A stretch of DNA of 64,000 nt from Mercurialis annua. Lineage: Eukaryota; Streptophyta; Magnoliopsida; Malpighiales; Euphorbiaceae. The position numbers and the translations under genes were made by a program. Under the pieces are notes generated by a model that saw nothing but the letters and a program-made list of their open reading frames with translations, was not told the DNA's origin and did no database searches. Shown piece by piece: positions 11,683-23,408 of this stretch. Every line of letters starts with the position of its first letter. Position 1 is the first letter of the stretch. The DNA lies in assembly GCF_937616625.2 (NCBI RefSeq), contig NC_065573.1:15825001-15889000 (forward strand). Reading direction: 5' to 3'.

Positions 11683-11898
11683 TCAACAGAATCTAAAAGA
11701 AATAATATTTGTGAGTTGAAGTGGACAAAATGCGAGGGTGAGTAGAGCAGACATGATGATGATTGGTATGAACAGAAAGATCAAAGGAGGAGCTGATAAC
11801 GGTGGCAAAAACGGTGGTAGAGCTACGAGTAGTACTGTAATAACAGCCATCATCACTGATGTTTTGCTATAATACCAAACCATTAACGTTAATATCAT
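11683..11898 (-). CDS. ARGOS/OSR-like small membrane protein 2
   Basis: This encodes 71 residues from the ATG at 11898. Hydrophobic residues 15-26 lead into L-P-P-F-L-P-P-L-S-A-P-P (27-38) and a second hydrophobic span (39-57). It aligns without gaps through this core to the proteins at 3143-3361 and 27639-27863, which marks the minus frame as the real one. The role is inferred from the ARGOS/OSR family (organ growth, ethylene response, endomembrane location). Directly upstream in the same frame lies ATG...AAT-TGA, so either an N-terminal extension was cut off by a nonsense change or the protein is translated behind a short upstream frame. Confidence 0.7.
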   Translation of the reverse strand: MILTLMVWYYSKTSVMMAVITVLLVALPPFLPPLSAPPLIFLFIPIIIMSALLTLAFCPLQLTNIISFRFC

Positions 11899-11949
11899 TC
11901 AATTAACGTTGTTGGCTGCGGCTGCGGATGCGGCTTCGTTTTTCTCCAT
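11899..11949 (-). other. In-frame upstream ORF of OSR-like gene 2
   Basis: ATG at 11949 opens a 16-codon, Ala/Asn-rich frame that ends in TGA at 11899-11901, immediately before and in frame with the ATG at 11898. If the TGA were read through or absent, the protein would gain a polar N-terminal extension. Longer ARGOS proteins do have N-terminal extensions ahead of the OSR domain. It could be a uORF or a disabling mutation. Confidence 0.55.
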
Positions 11950-11989
11950 TGTTGGGTGCCTGTAATACTGCTGGTGGGACTTTAGGGTG

Positions 11990-12062
11990 TACGGAGAGAG
12001 AGGGGGCTGCTAACATGATACACCTAACTTTGTTAGTAAAGCTTTTTTCTCATTATTTATAA
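11990..12062 (-). promoter_or_regulatory. TATA box and pyrimidine patch upstream of OSR-like gene 2
   Basis: On the minus strand ATTATAAATAATG (about 12050-12062) is followed about 50 nt later by CCCCCTCTCTCTCCG (about 11993-12007). A TATA element followed by a pyrimidine patch is a common plant core promoter and 5' leader layout. The distance to the uORF ATG at 11949 would give a leader of several tens of bases. Confidence 0.4.
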
Positions 12063-12079
12063 TTAGCTTTAGGCAAAAT

Positions 12080-12366
12080 GGTTTTATCTACCCACAATCA
12101 TGTTTCATTTGCTAAAAATATAGTAATTTTAAATTTTTGTCAGTTTGATCCATCATCTTTTGGAGTATTTTATCATATATATATTCATGTTTAGTTTTTA
12201 GCTGACATTGAACAATATTCTATGCACTAAGTATGATAAGTTTGTAAATGTCTCTCTAAACAAGTTGTGAGTATTGAGTATATTTGGCAAAAATTGAAAA
12301 ATGATATATCAAACTAACAAAATTTTAAAATCATGGTATAATTGACAAACGAGTCATAGAACCAGC
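12080..12366. mobile_element. MITE with long inverted repeats
   Basis: The left arm (ATCATGTTTCATTTGC..., TCAGTTTGATCCATCAT) is complementary to the right arm (ATGATATATCAAACTAAC..., ACAAACGAGTCATAG). The whole is about 285 bp and non-coding. The target duplication was not resolved. Confidence 0.5.
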
Positions 12367-12699
12367 ATGCAACCAAATAATTTCATAATCGTATAAGCCA
12401 TATTTTCTAAATTTATCCAAATTTTGATCCTAATCAAATCAGATTTTTCAATTACCTAGTTTTCAAACCAGACCTAACCAGAATATCCTATTTTCAAATC
12501 GGACCCAACTACACGATTTTTAAACCAAATCATTTATCCATACCCTTTTTATTAAATTGTTAGTGACGTCTTAGAGTCATACTTCAATGAACATTCGTAT
12601 GAATTAATCACAAAGGCAAAAAGCTATATGTTTTACTTGAACTAAATAATGATTAATTTGACTAAATATTAATATAGATACATATTATTCTATGGTCGA

Positions 12700-13090
12700 C
12701 TTGTTGATGAATATATTCTTAAGTGTTAAGAATATGTGTGACAGATTCTTCTGTACAAGTGATCTAAATAACCGTTCGCGATCAATTGGGTCCTATGAAC
12801 CGAGCATCATATTATCCTAGATCGGCTCCTTTGTTTATTCTCTCGATTAGTAAAGAGTTACTAATGAGTGGAGGTAACAGGTCTCATGCTACTTGATGAA
12901 GATTGAAATAAATATATGGAACACTCATATGATAAGTAGGTTCAAACAAGCGAGATAAGATAATGCTTACATGGTATATCACCTAAGTCACATAACGTTA
13001 TATAAATTACATAGTACATACAATCCTTAAACTTGAGGTGATACGATATCTTGTGCATGGGTGATAAGAGTTTGATACTCCTTATCCACT
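12700..13090 (+). mobile_element. Angela-like copia LTR fragment (uninterrupted copy)
   Basis: This matches the reverse complement of about 62880-63290 inside the copia LTR at the right end of the window. Shared words are GTGACAGATTCT, CAAGTGATCTAAATAA, GTAAAGAGTTACTAAT, TCATGCTACTTGATG and GAGTTTGATACTCCTTA. Both LTR ends are missing. It keeps the site TCCTTTGTTTATTCT intact, so it serves as an empty-site comparison for the disrupted copy at 33129-40122. Confidence 0.75.
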
Positions 13091-14240
13091 TGGGTATTAA
13101 TGTTATTATGGATTGAATTTTTATTATGTTCTTAATCTTCTCTTATTTCTTGGATTTCACTTCAAAGCTAATGTGTAGTTAAATTCCTTTGATTGGGGTT
13201 ATCATGATGTATATCTAATTCTTGTTGTTGATGATTGAATTGTTGGGTTGAGTTTTGTAAACTAATGATTAATGCTTAATGCTAGGGTTAAACTTATGAC
13301 TTAATCATTGAATTTGGATGTTAGATATGACTCTATGGAGCTTATTTATAATTGATCTAATTAACAATAAACTAAAACCTAATAACATGAGAATGCGTTC
13401 GGGAGGGTTTACTTAATAAGTGTTAATTGGATAGTTAATTGAGTTAGTAATTATGCTATGGTGAGTTTACTAAGGAAGTAGCGATCCTTTAGTTAGATTT
13501 CATTGACTCAAGAGAGCTTGATTTGATGCCTTAGAATAGCTCGAGCCTCAAAACTTACTATTTGTCCTTTCATCGATAACATGTCATTAGAATATACGTG
13601 TGTTTTGAGATTATGATTATTGGTTTATGTATTGATTTCTTGTGCTTAATGCTAGGTTTAGTGTTTGCCTATTGAATCTAGATACATGTGTTAGGACTTG
13701 ACTCGAGAGAGCGGTTTTTAATACAGAATTAGAAATCAATAAGTTAACAATTAATTACATGAGAATGATTTAATAGTTAATAGTTCTTAGGGTTAGCTTC
13801 ATAAGTAAAAATTAGTTGATTATTGGATTTAGTGATAACACGAGATTGAGTTACTAATTGATTAGTTAATGTAATTGAGTTTTAGTTGTGTTATTTGACT
13901 CGAGAGAGCTTGACATATCACTTTTGAATAGCCTAAATCATAAAACAAACTCGTAGATCTTTTATCATGATTGAAACATCACATTTAATGACATTTTCTA
14001 ATAGCTTTAATTAATTGATAACAAACCGTGTTTGTTTAGTGTAATTGTTATTAGTTTTGTTAATTTCTTTTATGATTTATTAGTTTAATTTCAAAACAAC
14101 CCTTTTAATTGTTATCCAAATTGAGGGTGCTTAAATCTAGTGATTAGAATATCACTTTTTCTGAGGGATCGACAACCCAGACTTAATAGTCCCTTTATTA
14201 CTTACAAACCATATACTTGCAAAAATCAACCAACAATATG
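13090..14240 (+). mobile_element. LTR-like block with internal duplication
   Basis: Two segments of about 350-400 bp are similar: each has GCTTAATGCTAGG near its start and TTGACTC(A/G)AGAGAGCTTGA then GAATAGC later (13270-13560 and 13640-13940). The block ends in CTGAGGGATCGACAACCCAG, which resembles the GGGTTCGACTTTTACTTATC end of the gypsy LTR at 19417-20724 read in reverse. It is likely the terminal part of a related LTR element. No coding was seen. Confidence 0.4.
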
Positions 14241-14290
14241 AAATTAAATTATTATTATATAATTCTAGTTTTTTTTTTTAATTTGGAGTA

Positions 14291-14668
14291 TTGCTAAAAC
14301 AAATTCTAACGTTTCACGTTTTTAATGAATTAAGTGTAATGTTCAAACCGTGGCAAAAGAAATCCCAACCTTTTCATTTTTTGGATTTTGTGGCCCAAAC
14401 CATTTTCCGGCAATTATTTACATACGCGGCAGCCATTTTAGATACATGTATTGACATATTAAATCATAACGTATTTAGAATATTACAAATAAAATCATAA
14501 TCTTTCGCTTTTTTACACTTTATAGCGTAAAAAGATGATAAAAAGGTTGAAATTCAAAATGAGGCGACAAAATGCAAAAATTGGAAAGGTTAGGATTTGT
14601 TTCGTAACGTTTTGAACATTAGGCTTTAATCGCTATAAAACTGAAACGTCGAAATTTATTTTGCCAAT
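14291..14668. mobile_element. Inverted-repeat MITE, copy 1 of a family
   Basis: Left end TTGCTAAAACAAATTCTAAC pairs with right end GAAATTTATTTTGCCAA. The arms stay complementary for about 130 bp. The same family recurs at 15362-15688. It is non-coding. Confidence 0.65.
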
Positions 14669-15361
14669 ATCTTCTTTTTAATTTAAACTTAAATTTTCTA
14701 AAACATATTATTAATTTTAAGTTGTTTACAAGCAATTTATACATATATTTTCATTGTAACTTTTTATTATTAACATGTTGTACTTATGAAAATTATCAAT
14801 TTTTAAAAGTTGAAAATAAAGTAAATTAGTTAGATGTTATAAATTCAAATTTGTGTACATGAATCCAAAGACTGCTTCTGAGAGAATTAGACTTTCTACA
14901 AAAGTGAAGCCAAGATTACTTGATGGTTCTGAGGTATGCTGTCCAAGATTGGTGATGACAATATATACTCATGATCAACTTCATCTACACAATTCAATGC
15001 ATCTCACTCTTTATTTGTATTAAATAATTCACTGTTTATGATTATTGTTGTTCTAATATTTGGTGCAAAAGAGAGAATGATTTTGCCCACAATGTGTCAT
15101 TTTCAGTCAAAATATTTAATTTTAATATGTTCAAATTGTTAATATACTTTTCAATAAATTAACTACAAGTTGAGGAACTGTTCCTTTCTTTATTCTTTTT
15201 ACTTTTTTAAACTGTCGGATTTCGTGGATCAAAACTCAACTTCACATAGAATTCTTCCGCCATATATATATACACACGATAACTTAGTAGATTATTATTA
15301 GATGACCATATATGACACACGATAAATTGATATTTTAGAAAAATTACATAAATTTTAAGGG

Positions 15362-15688
15362 CATTGACAAAATAAATTCTAACGTTTCATTTTTTTAATA
15401 ATTTAAATTTAATTTTATATTTTATACTCTCATTTCGAATTTTGGTCATTTTATCATCTCTTAAACTACATAGTGAAAAAATGTGAAAGGTCGGAATTTA
15501 TTTGCAAAATTATAAAACATTAGAATTTAATATGCTAATAATATGTCTGCCACATATATGCAAATAATTGCATAAAAACAATTTGAGCTACAAAATATCA
15601 AAATTGGAAAGGTTAGAATTTGTTTTTTAACGTTTAAACGTTAGCTTAAATTACAAAAAATAGAAAACATTAGGATTTGTTTTGCCAA
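15362..15688. mobile_element. Inverted-repeat MITE, copy 2 of a family
   Basis: Ends CATTGACAAAATAAATTCTA and AGGATTTGTTTTGCCAAA match the termini of the element at 14291. The interior differs and is AT-rich. Confidence 0.6.
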
Positions 15689-16019
15689 AATCTTTAAATT
15701 CTGTTATCATAGTTAGTCATAAGTTGTTTAAAAAAATATATTATTTTATTTATATTATTGTTTAATTCATATGCATTTTTTTTAATGTATCAGAGTTCGG
15801 TCGCTTAATTGAATTGTTCATGCGCAACTAATTAGTAACATATAATACTAGATATGTTAATCTTGTTGATTACTATATATTATTCATTATTTATGATTTT
15901 GACAGGATAGAAACATGTTTATTAGGTGCACTCATTCCTTTATTATATGATTAAGTATGATTAGAGTTATCGATTAGTATTTGTTACTCTTGAAAACTGT
16001 AAAATTAGGGCTTGTCTAA

Positions 16020-16035
16020 GGTCCAGCGCTGGACC
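16020..16035. repeat. Perfect 16-bp palindrome
   Basis: GGTCCAGCGCTGGACC reads the same on both strands and is followed by GTCCAGC. It stands out as a GC-rich island in AT-rich DNA. The role is unknown. Confidence 0.7.
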
Positions 16036-16194
16036 GTCCAGCACAAAAGGACAAAGAGGAAAAAATAAAAAATTTACCTCTAGAAAAATATGTAGGCAAA
16101 TTACAAATAAGATGTTACCCGACCCACATATTCTTTAATAGAAAAGATGTCTAACTTCCACTTGCTTTCCTTTCACTTGTTTTTTTTTTAATAA

Positions 16195-16565
16195 GGCTTA
16201 TTCCTTTAAAATCCCCCCACCTTTTACCCCTAATTCGTTTGCACCCTCACGTTGTAAAACCACCAAATATACCCAAATTACGACCTTTCACTTTCAATTG
16301 CACCCTCAAACATTAAATTGACCTCTTTTCACTTGAAAAATGTTCAAATCAATACTTTAAATTTTAGCATATATTTTAAAATAGAACTTAATATTTTTTT
16401 AAAACAAAAATAAATCTATTTTTTCAAGTGAAAAGAGATCAAATTAATACTTGAGGGTGCAATTGAAAGTGAAAGGTCGTAATTTGGGTATATTTGGTGG
16501 TTTTGCAATGTGAGAGTGCAAACGAATTGGGGGTAAAAGGTGAGGGGTTTTTAAGGGGATAAGCC
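16195..16565. mobile_element. Mutator-like MITE with exact 9-bp target duplication
   Basis: GGCTTATTCC...GGGGATAAGCC ends, arms complementary for about 150 bp (CCACCTTTTACCCC..., CACTTTCAATTGCACCCTCA), and an exact TTTTAATAA duplication at 16186-16194 and 16566-16574. A 9-bp duplication with long inverted arms is typical of Mutator-like elements. There is no transposase. Confidence 0.9.
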
Positions 16566-16999
16566 TTTTAATAACACACATATTTTTTATTTTTTATTAT
16601 CATTCAAAAATTTATTAATATATAAATTGTTGAAATGAAAAAATTAATAATATATAAATTTGAAAAAAATAAAATAATGCATGAGGTATAGTAAATAAAT
16701 TATAAATGAAAAAATAAAGTTTAATTTTAAAATATAATATAATTAAATTTATAATTAAATTTTTATTTTATTAAAATTTAATATAAATAAAATAAAAAAT
16801 ACATTATGATCAATTTTATAATTAAATATGTGTTTGTAGGTTACAATTTTTTTAATCAATTTTATAATTCAACCTTAAAAATATTTGATTAAATTTGGAA
16901 AAATAAAAAAAAATTCAACCTTAAAAATATTAAAATAAATTTTAATAGTTAATTAATTTTTAATTTTTATTAAAATATTTACATCCAATTTTTAAAATA

Positions 17000-17175
17000 C
17001 ATCGAAAAACAGCGGCTCCTTTTAAAAAAAACACCTGACTGCTCTTTCTCATTAAAAGGAGCACCAGACTGCTCCCTCTTTTAGAAGGAGCAGCAGCTCT
17101 TTCTCATGATAAGGAGCTCTATGAGAAGGAGCTCTGGACTGCTCCTTCTTAGATGAGAAGAAGCAGTCCGTTATT
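17000..17175. repeat. AGGAGC/GCTCC palindromic low-complexity block
   Basis: Repeated GAAGGAGC, GCTGCTCC and AGGAGCTC words of both orientations produce many small hairpins. A similar GAGGAGC block fills the centre of the 28.2-29.2 kb element, hinting that this is the interior of a related inverted-repeat element whose ends are not recognisable. Confidence 0.5.
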
Positions 17176-17384
17176 TTTTTAACGGTCGTGGGGTAGATAT
17201 AATTTTTATTTGTTATTTATTTAATTTTTCGTAAAAAGTATAATTTTTAGTTTAATAAATTTAAATAAAAAAATTATATTATATAGTATGCGTGTTAAAT
17301 TATTCGGATAAAATAGTTCATTATATAAGATGGAGAGTACTTGAAATGATGAAATATTAAATAATAAATTTATAAATAATACAT

Positions 17385-19396
17385 TTCTATGGACATCTGA
17401 ATCAGTTAAAGCGGACGTCGAAAAAGGGAGTTATGGTAAAAATACTCGAGTTGGTTTTCGAAAACATACTTCTATCCTTTTTGTATAAATTTCAGTTAAA
17501 TAAAATAATATGGAGAAACGGGACGCGTGTTGAATTATTCGGATAGAATAGAGTATTATAGATTAAGAAAAATGAGGTATATTTAAATTCAAATTTAAAA
17601 TAATTGAACATAAATATTTTAATTAAATAAATTATAAATAATAATAATAAACCATGTTTATAATGTTTAGTCAATGGGGACAAGAAGACAAAGTAAGCAT
17701 ATAAATCCCCCTCCTTATGATTTTGGAAGATGCTTTTACCTTTTTCAAAAAAAGATGGATATATACGGATATAGGCATGTGTAAATTTCTATCTACGGTA
17801 TAGTCTTGAAAAATCACGTCTCCACACATGCAGCTGATTGAAGGGAGATTTCGTCCCTCTTAGAGAACGAATCCGTACCGGACCTCTTCATGAAAGTTTT
17901 AGGTATTCGAGTTGCCTTTCCAGGGACGTTTGAATCGATGAAATCCGACGTCGGGAAACGAGTTATGACATAAATACACAATCGTAATATACATTGATTT
18001 CACACTGATATACACATGCAGCAGGTTTATGGCACCTTTCGTCCATGTTCTAGGTCGAATTCAGATTGAACGTCTTCATGAAAGTGGTAGGTATTCGAGT
18101 TACCTTTCCAGGGACATTTGAATCGATGAAATACCATGTCAGAAAAACGATTTACGAATTAAATACTCGGACTGGGTACATGCAGATTTCATAAAGCTGC
18201 GCACACATGCAGCGGCTTCAAGGGCATTTTTGTCCCTTTTCCAGGTTGAATTCGGACCGGACGTTTTCATGAAAGTTGCAGGTATTCGAATTAACTTTCT
18301 ATGGACGTTTGAATCAGTTAAAGCGCACATCGAAAAAGCGAGTTATGGTAAAAATATCTGGGCTGGTTTTCGAAAACATACTTCTATCCCCTTTGTATCG
18401 CTTGAATAGCTACCCATTACTAAAAAGTGAACTTCAAAATAATAAATTTCAGTTAAATAAAATAATATGGAGAAATGGGGCGCGTGTAGAATTATTCGGA
18501 TAGAATAGATTATTATAAATTAAGAAAAATGAGGTATATTTAAATTTAAATTTAAAATAATTGAACATAATATATTTTAATTAAATAAATTATAACTAAT
18601 AATAATAAACCATGTCCATAATGTTTAGTCAATGGGGACAAGAGGACAAAGTAAGCATATAAATCCCCCTCCCTATGGTGTTGGAAGACGCTTCTACCTT
18701 TTCCAAAAAAAGATGGATATATACGGATATTGGCATGTGTAAATATCCATCTACGGGATAGTCCTGGAAAATCACGTCTCCACACATGCAGCTGATTGAA
18801 TTGAGATTTCGTCCCTCTTAGAGGACGAATCCGTACCGGACCTCTTCATGAAAGTTGTAGGTATTCGTGTTGCCTTTCCAGGGACGTTTAAATCGATGAA
18901 ATCCGACGTCGGGAGAACGAGTTATGATAATAATACCCGGGCTGATTTTCGAAAACATACTCCTATCCTCTTTGTATCGCTTGAATAACTACCCATTACT
19001 AAAAAGTGACTTGAAAATAATAAATTTAAGTTAAATAAAATAACAAGTAGAAATGTAACGCATGTTGAATTATTCGGATAGAATAAATTATTATAAATTA
19101 AGGAAAATGAGGTATATTTAAATTCAAATTTAAAATAATTGAACATAATATATTTTAATTAAATAAATTAAAAATAATAATAATAAACCATTTCCATAAT
19201 GTTTAGTCAATAGGGACAAGAGGACAAAATAAGCATATAAATCCCCCTCCCTATGGTTTTGGAAGATGCTTCTACGTTTTCCAAAAAATATGGATATATA
19301 CGGATATAGGCATGTGTTAATTTCTATCTACGGGATAGTTCTGGAAAATCACGTCTCCACACATGCAGCTGATTGAATGGAGAGTCCGTCCCTCTT
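17385..19396. repeat. Higher-order tandem array of LTR-like units
   Basis: Three large blocks carry AAGCATATAAATCCCCCTCC at about 17695, 18653 and 19231. Smaller units of 150-190 bp each carry ACACATGCAGC, (C/T)TTCATGAAAGTTGTAGGTAT and GGGACGTTTGAATC(G/A)(A/G)T at about 17887, 18074, 18265 and 18844. The ATGAAAGTTGTAG-type motif is widespread in plant gypsy LTRs (general knowledge). Open frames within it recur only because the DNA repeats and have no protein similarity. Boundaries of the parent element were not found. Confidence 0.75.
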
Positions 19397-19416
19397 AGAT
19401 AAATCAAGTAATATAA

Positions 19417-20724
19417 TGATAAGTAAAAGTCGAACCCACGAGGAATAAAATTTAGTACCAAAATAGTTAATTAAGAATTATTTGAACTAAACAAAGATAA
19501 GGTTTGTGTGATTTTAATTAAAACTAATAAAAACAGAAAATAATAATCTAAAGAATTAACAATAACGACAAATAACTCAGAATATTGCTTTCGTATAGAT
19601 TATTGATGCTTTACAAATCTAACTTATATCAATCAATTTTAATTGTTACATGCAATGGAGGATAGATCGAAGATACTAGCTCAATATTCCTATATTATTG
19701 CTAGCCTATTGGTTATAACCCGTTATCCCGAATCACCCTTACTGTCACGGATTACAGAACGATAGAAGATAAACGGAAATTTTTAAATAACGCATTACCG
19801 ATTAATTATCCACATAGACCACATAACGCAAACATGGTGGTCGGACTCATGTTTTGTAATTATGCCTTGATTACCCTTTTCCAATTAAATTGCTTAAGTC
19901 CCCTCCTCACAATTTAATCTAAGTTCATGCAATTATTGGCCAATTAATCGCAAGCATTACTCTCAATAACGAAGGATTGCATTAACAAAGAAAGATATAA
20001 AAATTAGTTTTCAGAATTTAAACCTAGCATCCATACTACTCACAATATTCCAACTCAAGAAATTTAGCTAGACATAATTGAATTAACTAAATAATTAATA
20101 ATAATGAACATAATTAAAACAAGAGATTGAAATAAAAATACTTGAATAAAAACCTGAAATTATCCGGAACACAAGCCTTCGAATCAATGATTCGAAGGTT
20201 TAAGTCTTCAAATAAAACTAAGGACTAAAAGAAAATTAACCTAAGACAAATTGTTTGTAGAAAAGAAATTAATGAAAAACTTGATGATTACATAGCCTTG
20301 AGTTAAGTCTTTATATAGGGGAAGTTCTAGTAGTCTATTACAATTAGAATTTAAGTCGAGGTAAGAATCCAATTAGAATTAGGACTTGGAGCAAAAACCC
20401 TTCGTCAGATATTCCTGGCGGGGAAAGAGGTCCTGCCGCCCAGCAGGAATGTGCCTTGCCCGACAGGAAGTTGTCTCAACAGCTTTTCCGGCCGGGCAAA
20501 GGCTTCATGCCGGCCGGCAGGAATGGCTTTCCCGGCAGGAAGTCTTTACTTCTCCCAAACGCCGCAATCCACTCTGAACTTCTCGCTTTCGATCTTTAAA
20601 TGTCTTACTTTCTGCAAATGCAATATCCTACAAAACAAACACCTTTTCAAGCGTAAAGTCATTCAAAACAAAGCAATAACACAATTTTACACCGGATAAA
20701 GTGCTATATAAAATACCCGCATCA
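19417..20724 (-). mobile_element. 3' LTR of the minus-strand Tat-like gypsy element
   Basis: On the minus strand the LTR runs TGATGCGGGTATTTT... to ...TTTTACTTATCA, giving matched TGAT/ATCA termini and 1308 bp. A purine-rich tract (AGGAAGATGG) lies just before its start, at about 20725-20740, as expected for a 3' LTR. CCCCTATATAAAGAC (about 20311-20323, minus strand) is a good TATA box. A GC-rich CCGGCAGG block lies at 20390-20570, upstream of that TATA. The bases outside the LTR (TATAA at 19412-19416) would be the target duplication; the partner is lost with the 5' end. Confidence 0.75.
20390..20570. repeat. GC-rich CCGGCAGG/CCTGCCG palindromic block
   Basis: Words such as CCTGCCGCCCAGCAGG, GGCCGGGCAAAGG and GCCGGCCGGCAGG repeat and pair with each other. 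They form a GC-rich island inside the LTR. Similar but sequence-distinct islands occur in other LTRs of this window. Confidence 0.7.
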
Positions 20725-21148
20725 CCATCTTCCTGTGATTGTTTTTAACTCGGACTTTGCTAAAAGATAAAGATTAGATCTCCTATCTTTCCGGATTCTG
20801 GAGAGTATTTTATTTATGGACCTTATCTTACTGGCATGTTTTTACTAACTATTTCCAACCATCAGGCGTCTGTGTACTGACATCCTCTATCTTTGGTGTG
20901 TTTGACTTTCTGTGTCTAAATCAACCGCGTATCCATCATTAGCCCCTCTCCACCCTATTTCGTAGTCCAACCATTTATGGTTGTTTAGTTTCATCAAATG
21001 CTATGCGCTAAAATCGGGATTCCTTAGGGTAAACTTGGTCTCTAAGTAAATATTTGACAACGTGCCACTCGGCGTCGTAATTGGAATTTTAAAAATTTGA
21101 AAATCAAACTATCCGCCTCTTCGCTTCACAACTTGTACCATCTTTCCT

Positions 21149-21180
21149 CCACGTGTTTCTTCTCTCCCCTTCTTTATAAA
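21149..21180 (+). promoter_or_regulatory. G-box and TATA box of antisense ORF copy 1
   Basis: CCACGTGT at 21149-21156 is followed by TTTATAAA at about 21173-21180, some 130 nt before the candidate ATG. The second copy keeps CCACGTGT at 55691-55698. Conservation of the G-box core in two independent copies supports a dedicated promoter for the antisense ORF. Confidence 0.5.
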
Positions 21181-21311
21181 GGCTTTTCTTTCTTCTTTCT
21201 TATTTGTTATTTGTGATTTTTCATTTCTCTTCCTTTTCTTCCTTATATTTTTGCAATCATCTTCTTTGCATATCAGGTATTCCTTTTACTTCTTTTTACA
21301 TTTCTTGCATC

Positions 21312-23408
21312 ATGACTCACATCAGATCTAGTGTAGCTACCCCCTCTTCTGGGACTAATGTAGATTATCGTAAGGACCTAGGTGATTTCGTCTCTAAAAT
21401 TGGTGATAGAATGTTTGCTGAAATTCGTGAAGTTTATGGAATTCCTTTAGATTATACTTTGTCCTCCTGTGATTCATCTTTTAGCACTAACCATCTCCCT
21501 GATATTAATCAGATTGTTGTGTAGCGAGGTGGTCTTCGATTTCTCCTAAGTGCTTTCTTTCGCGATTTTATCACTTCTCACAAAATTCCTCTTGGACAAA
21601 TCCACCCAAATGCCATACGTTTGTTACTCGCCTTTGTTGAGTTAATCAACCGCAAAAATATCATTCTAACCCTTGGTTTACTGGCTGAAGTTATTAATAC
21701 TTCTTGTCGAGCTAACGAGTTTTACCTCTATCTCCCTTTTATTCTAGGCAAACGTTTGCTTGCCGGTCTTTCTAAACTCACCAAATGTTGGCAAAATTCT
21801 TTCTTCTCCATAGGTCATAAGGATGCTTTTTCCTCTTTTCCCTATATTTGGTTGGACAAACCCTTAATGATTGCTGGTGTAAAACCTCCAAAGAAGGATC
21901 TGCTTCTTTTGGAGCAACTCCTTGGTACTGCATGTATCAAGTGCTTCAATGCCTCTAACTTAGTGAATAATTACTTGGCTCGTCTGTTCCCTGAGTATGC
22001 TCCCCTTGTGGATGATTATGGTGGTTCTCAGGAACCTCTGGCGCGGGTAGTCAGTCTTACTCCCACGAACCCTCTGAATCTGACTCCTTTCTGGACTTAA
22101 GTTCTCATCAAATGAATTATAGTTTTTAATTTTTATTGCATTTATTGATTTAATTCATCTTATTTTCAGAAATGAATTACTTGGATGACATTAAGATTTC
22201 TGTTGAGGAGTTGGATAGCTGCTTCTACATCTGCCAATCCTGCGTCTACTCCTACTGCGTCTAGGGGGTCGCAGACGATGTCTATTTCTGTATTTGCGGC
22301 TAGCAAACCTCCATTGAAGAGGGTAGACTCTTCTTCTAAGAAAAGGCCTGAGCTGTCTTCCCGTCCCAAACAAACTCCTGCTAAGCGTAGAAAACTTGAC
22401 TTAGAGTTGTGTCCAGATCCGCGCGTTTAGATTGAAGAACATTTCGGTTCGGCCTCTGTTCGAGATATAGAAGTATATGGCTTGTACTCCAAGTTTGTTC
22501 GGTTGAACGGGGATATGGAAGCTTGGAAAAACATTCCCGCTGATGACATATTCGATAAGTTTGAAGCCACTCTGCTTCACGTATTTATTTCTACTTTTGT
22601 GATGCTAATTATTTCATTATTGCTTTTACTTCAGGCACATATTTTATTTTTAGTGCTTCATGGCTTTCTGCGCAGGTTGTTCAAGGTATCTCCATTATGC
22701 GTCAACAGAAAGACCATCTGATGGAGAAACATGAGTAAAAGACTGCGCTTCTTCAGCAATCTGCTCGATTGGAAATCAACAAGTTAAAAAGTTCTCTACA
22801 AACTGCCGTTGACAAGAATAGGATTTGGAGCGGAAGGTTGCTGATCGTGAAGCTTCTCTTTTAGAGGTGCGGGGGGGTCCGTGATAGGCTGTTGGATGTA
22901 CAAAGGGAAAGCGGAAAGGATGTCAACCTACATTTATGGTTGCTTAACTGATTTCTGGGGTACTGCCATGGATGTGGTTCGCCAGGACTAGCCTGATTAT
23001 GACATCATAAATTTTTTCTATATTGATCTTCGCTCCATGGGATAGCGTGTCATGGCGAAGACTGTTGCAAAGAAAAAACTTTCTGGGGAAAGTGTTGATA
23101 AAGAGACTGCTTCTGCTTCTGTGTTGCCTCCATCTGATGCTGGTACCACCTCCACTTTTGAGGATGGACTAGCTTTTTCTGACCCGCCTTTTTTTGACAT
23201 TGTTGATACTTGTGATAAGATTCAAGCTGAGAGAGAAAGTGATAAAGAGCCTCTAGCTGCTGATCCTCCCGCTGTTGTTGAGAGCAAATCTGATGTTGTC
23301 CCTGAAGATGTTGTTGGCTCGGATGCCCTCTTGGAGAAGGCATTATCTGCTAGTGATTTTGAAGTTCTTCCAGAGGAAGTTGTTCCTACCGAAGATGATG
23401 TTGTGTAG
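21312..23408 (+). pseudogene. Antisense ORF (aORF) of Tat-like gypsy element, copy 1
   Basis: This lies on the opposite strand to, and downstream of, the pol remnant of the same element. The N-terminal part, with G-L-R-F-L-L-S-A-F-F-R-D-F and H-P-N-A-I-R-L-L, resembles the plant 'putative gypsy type transposon' domain (Pfam PF04195). A middle part is coiled-coil-like, and the C-terminal part (23052-23408) is Ser/acidic-rich. GT-AG intron candidates lie at 22101-22169 and 22581-22675, matching those of the second copy. A TAG at 21522, a short deletion and later shifts break it. Antisense ORFs with domains of this kind are known from Tat-lineage elements; their function is not established. Confidence 0.75.
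22581..22675 (+). other. Intron candidate 2 of aORF copy 1
   Basis: The donor GTATTTATT follows CTGCTTCAC; the acceptor TGCGCAG precedes GTTGTTCAAGGTATC. The second copy has donor GTAATTTTC after TTACTTCAG and acceptor TGCACAG before GTCGTTCAAGGTGTC at the same protein position. Exon edges are conserved and intron interiors are not, as expected of a real intron. Confidence 0.65.

Noticed and set aside
23052..23408. Separate acidic protein gene
   Set aside because: Its position and composition fit the C-terminal part of the antisense ORF rather than an independent gene.
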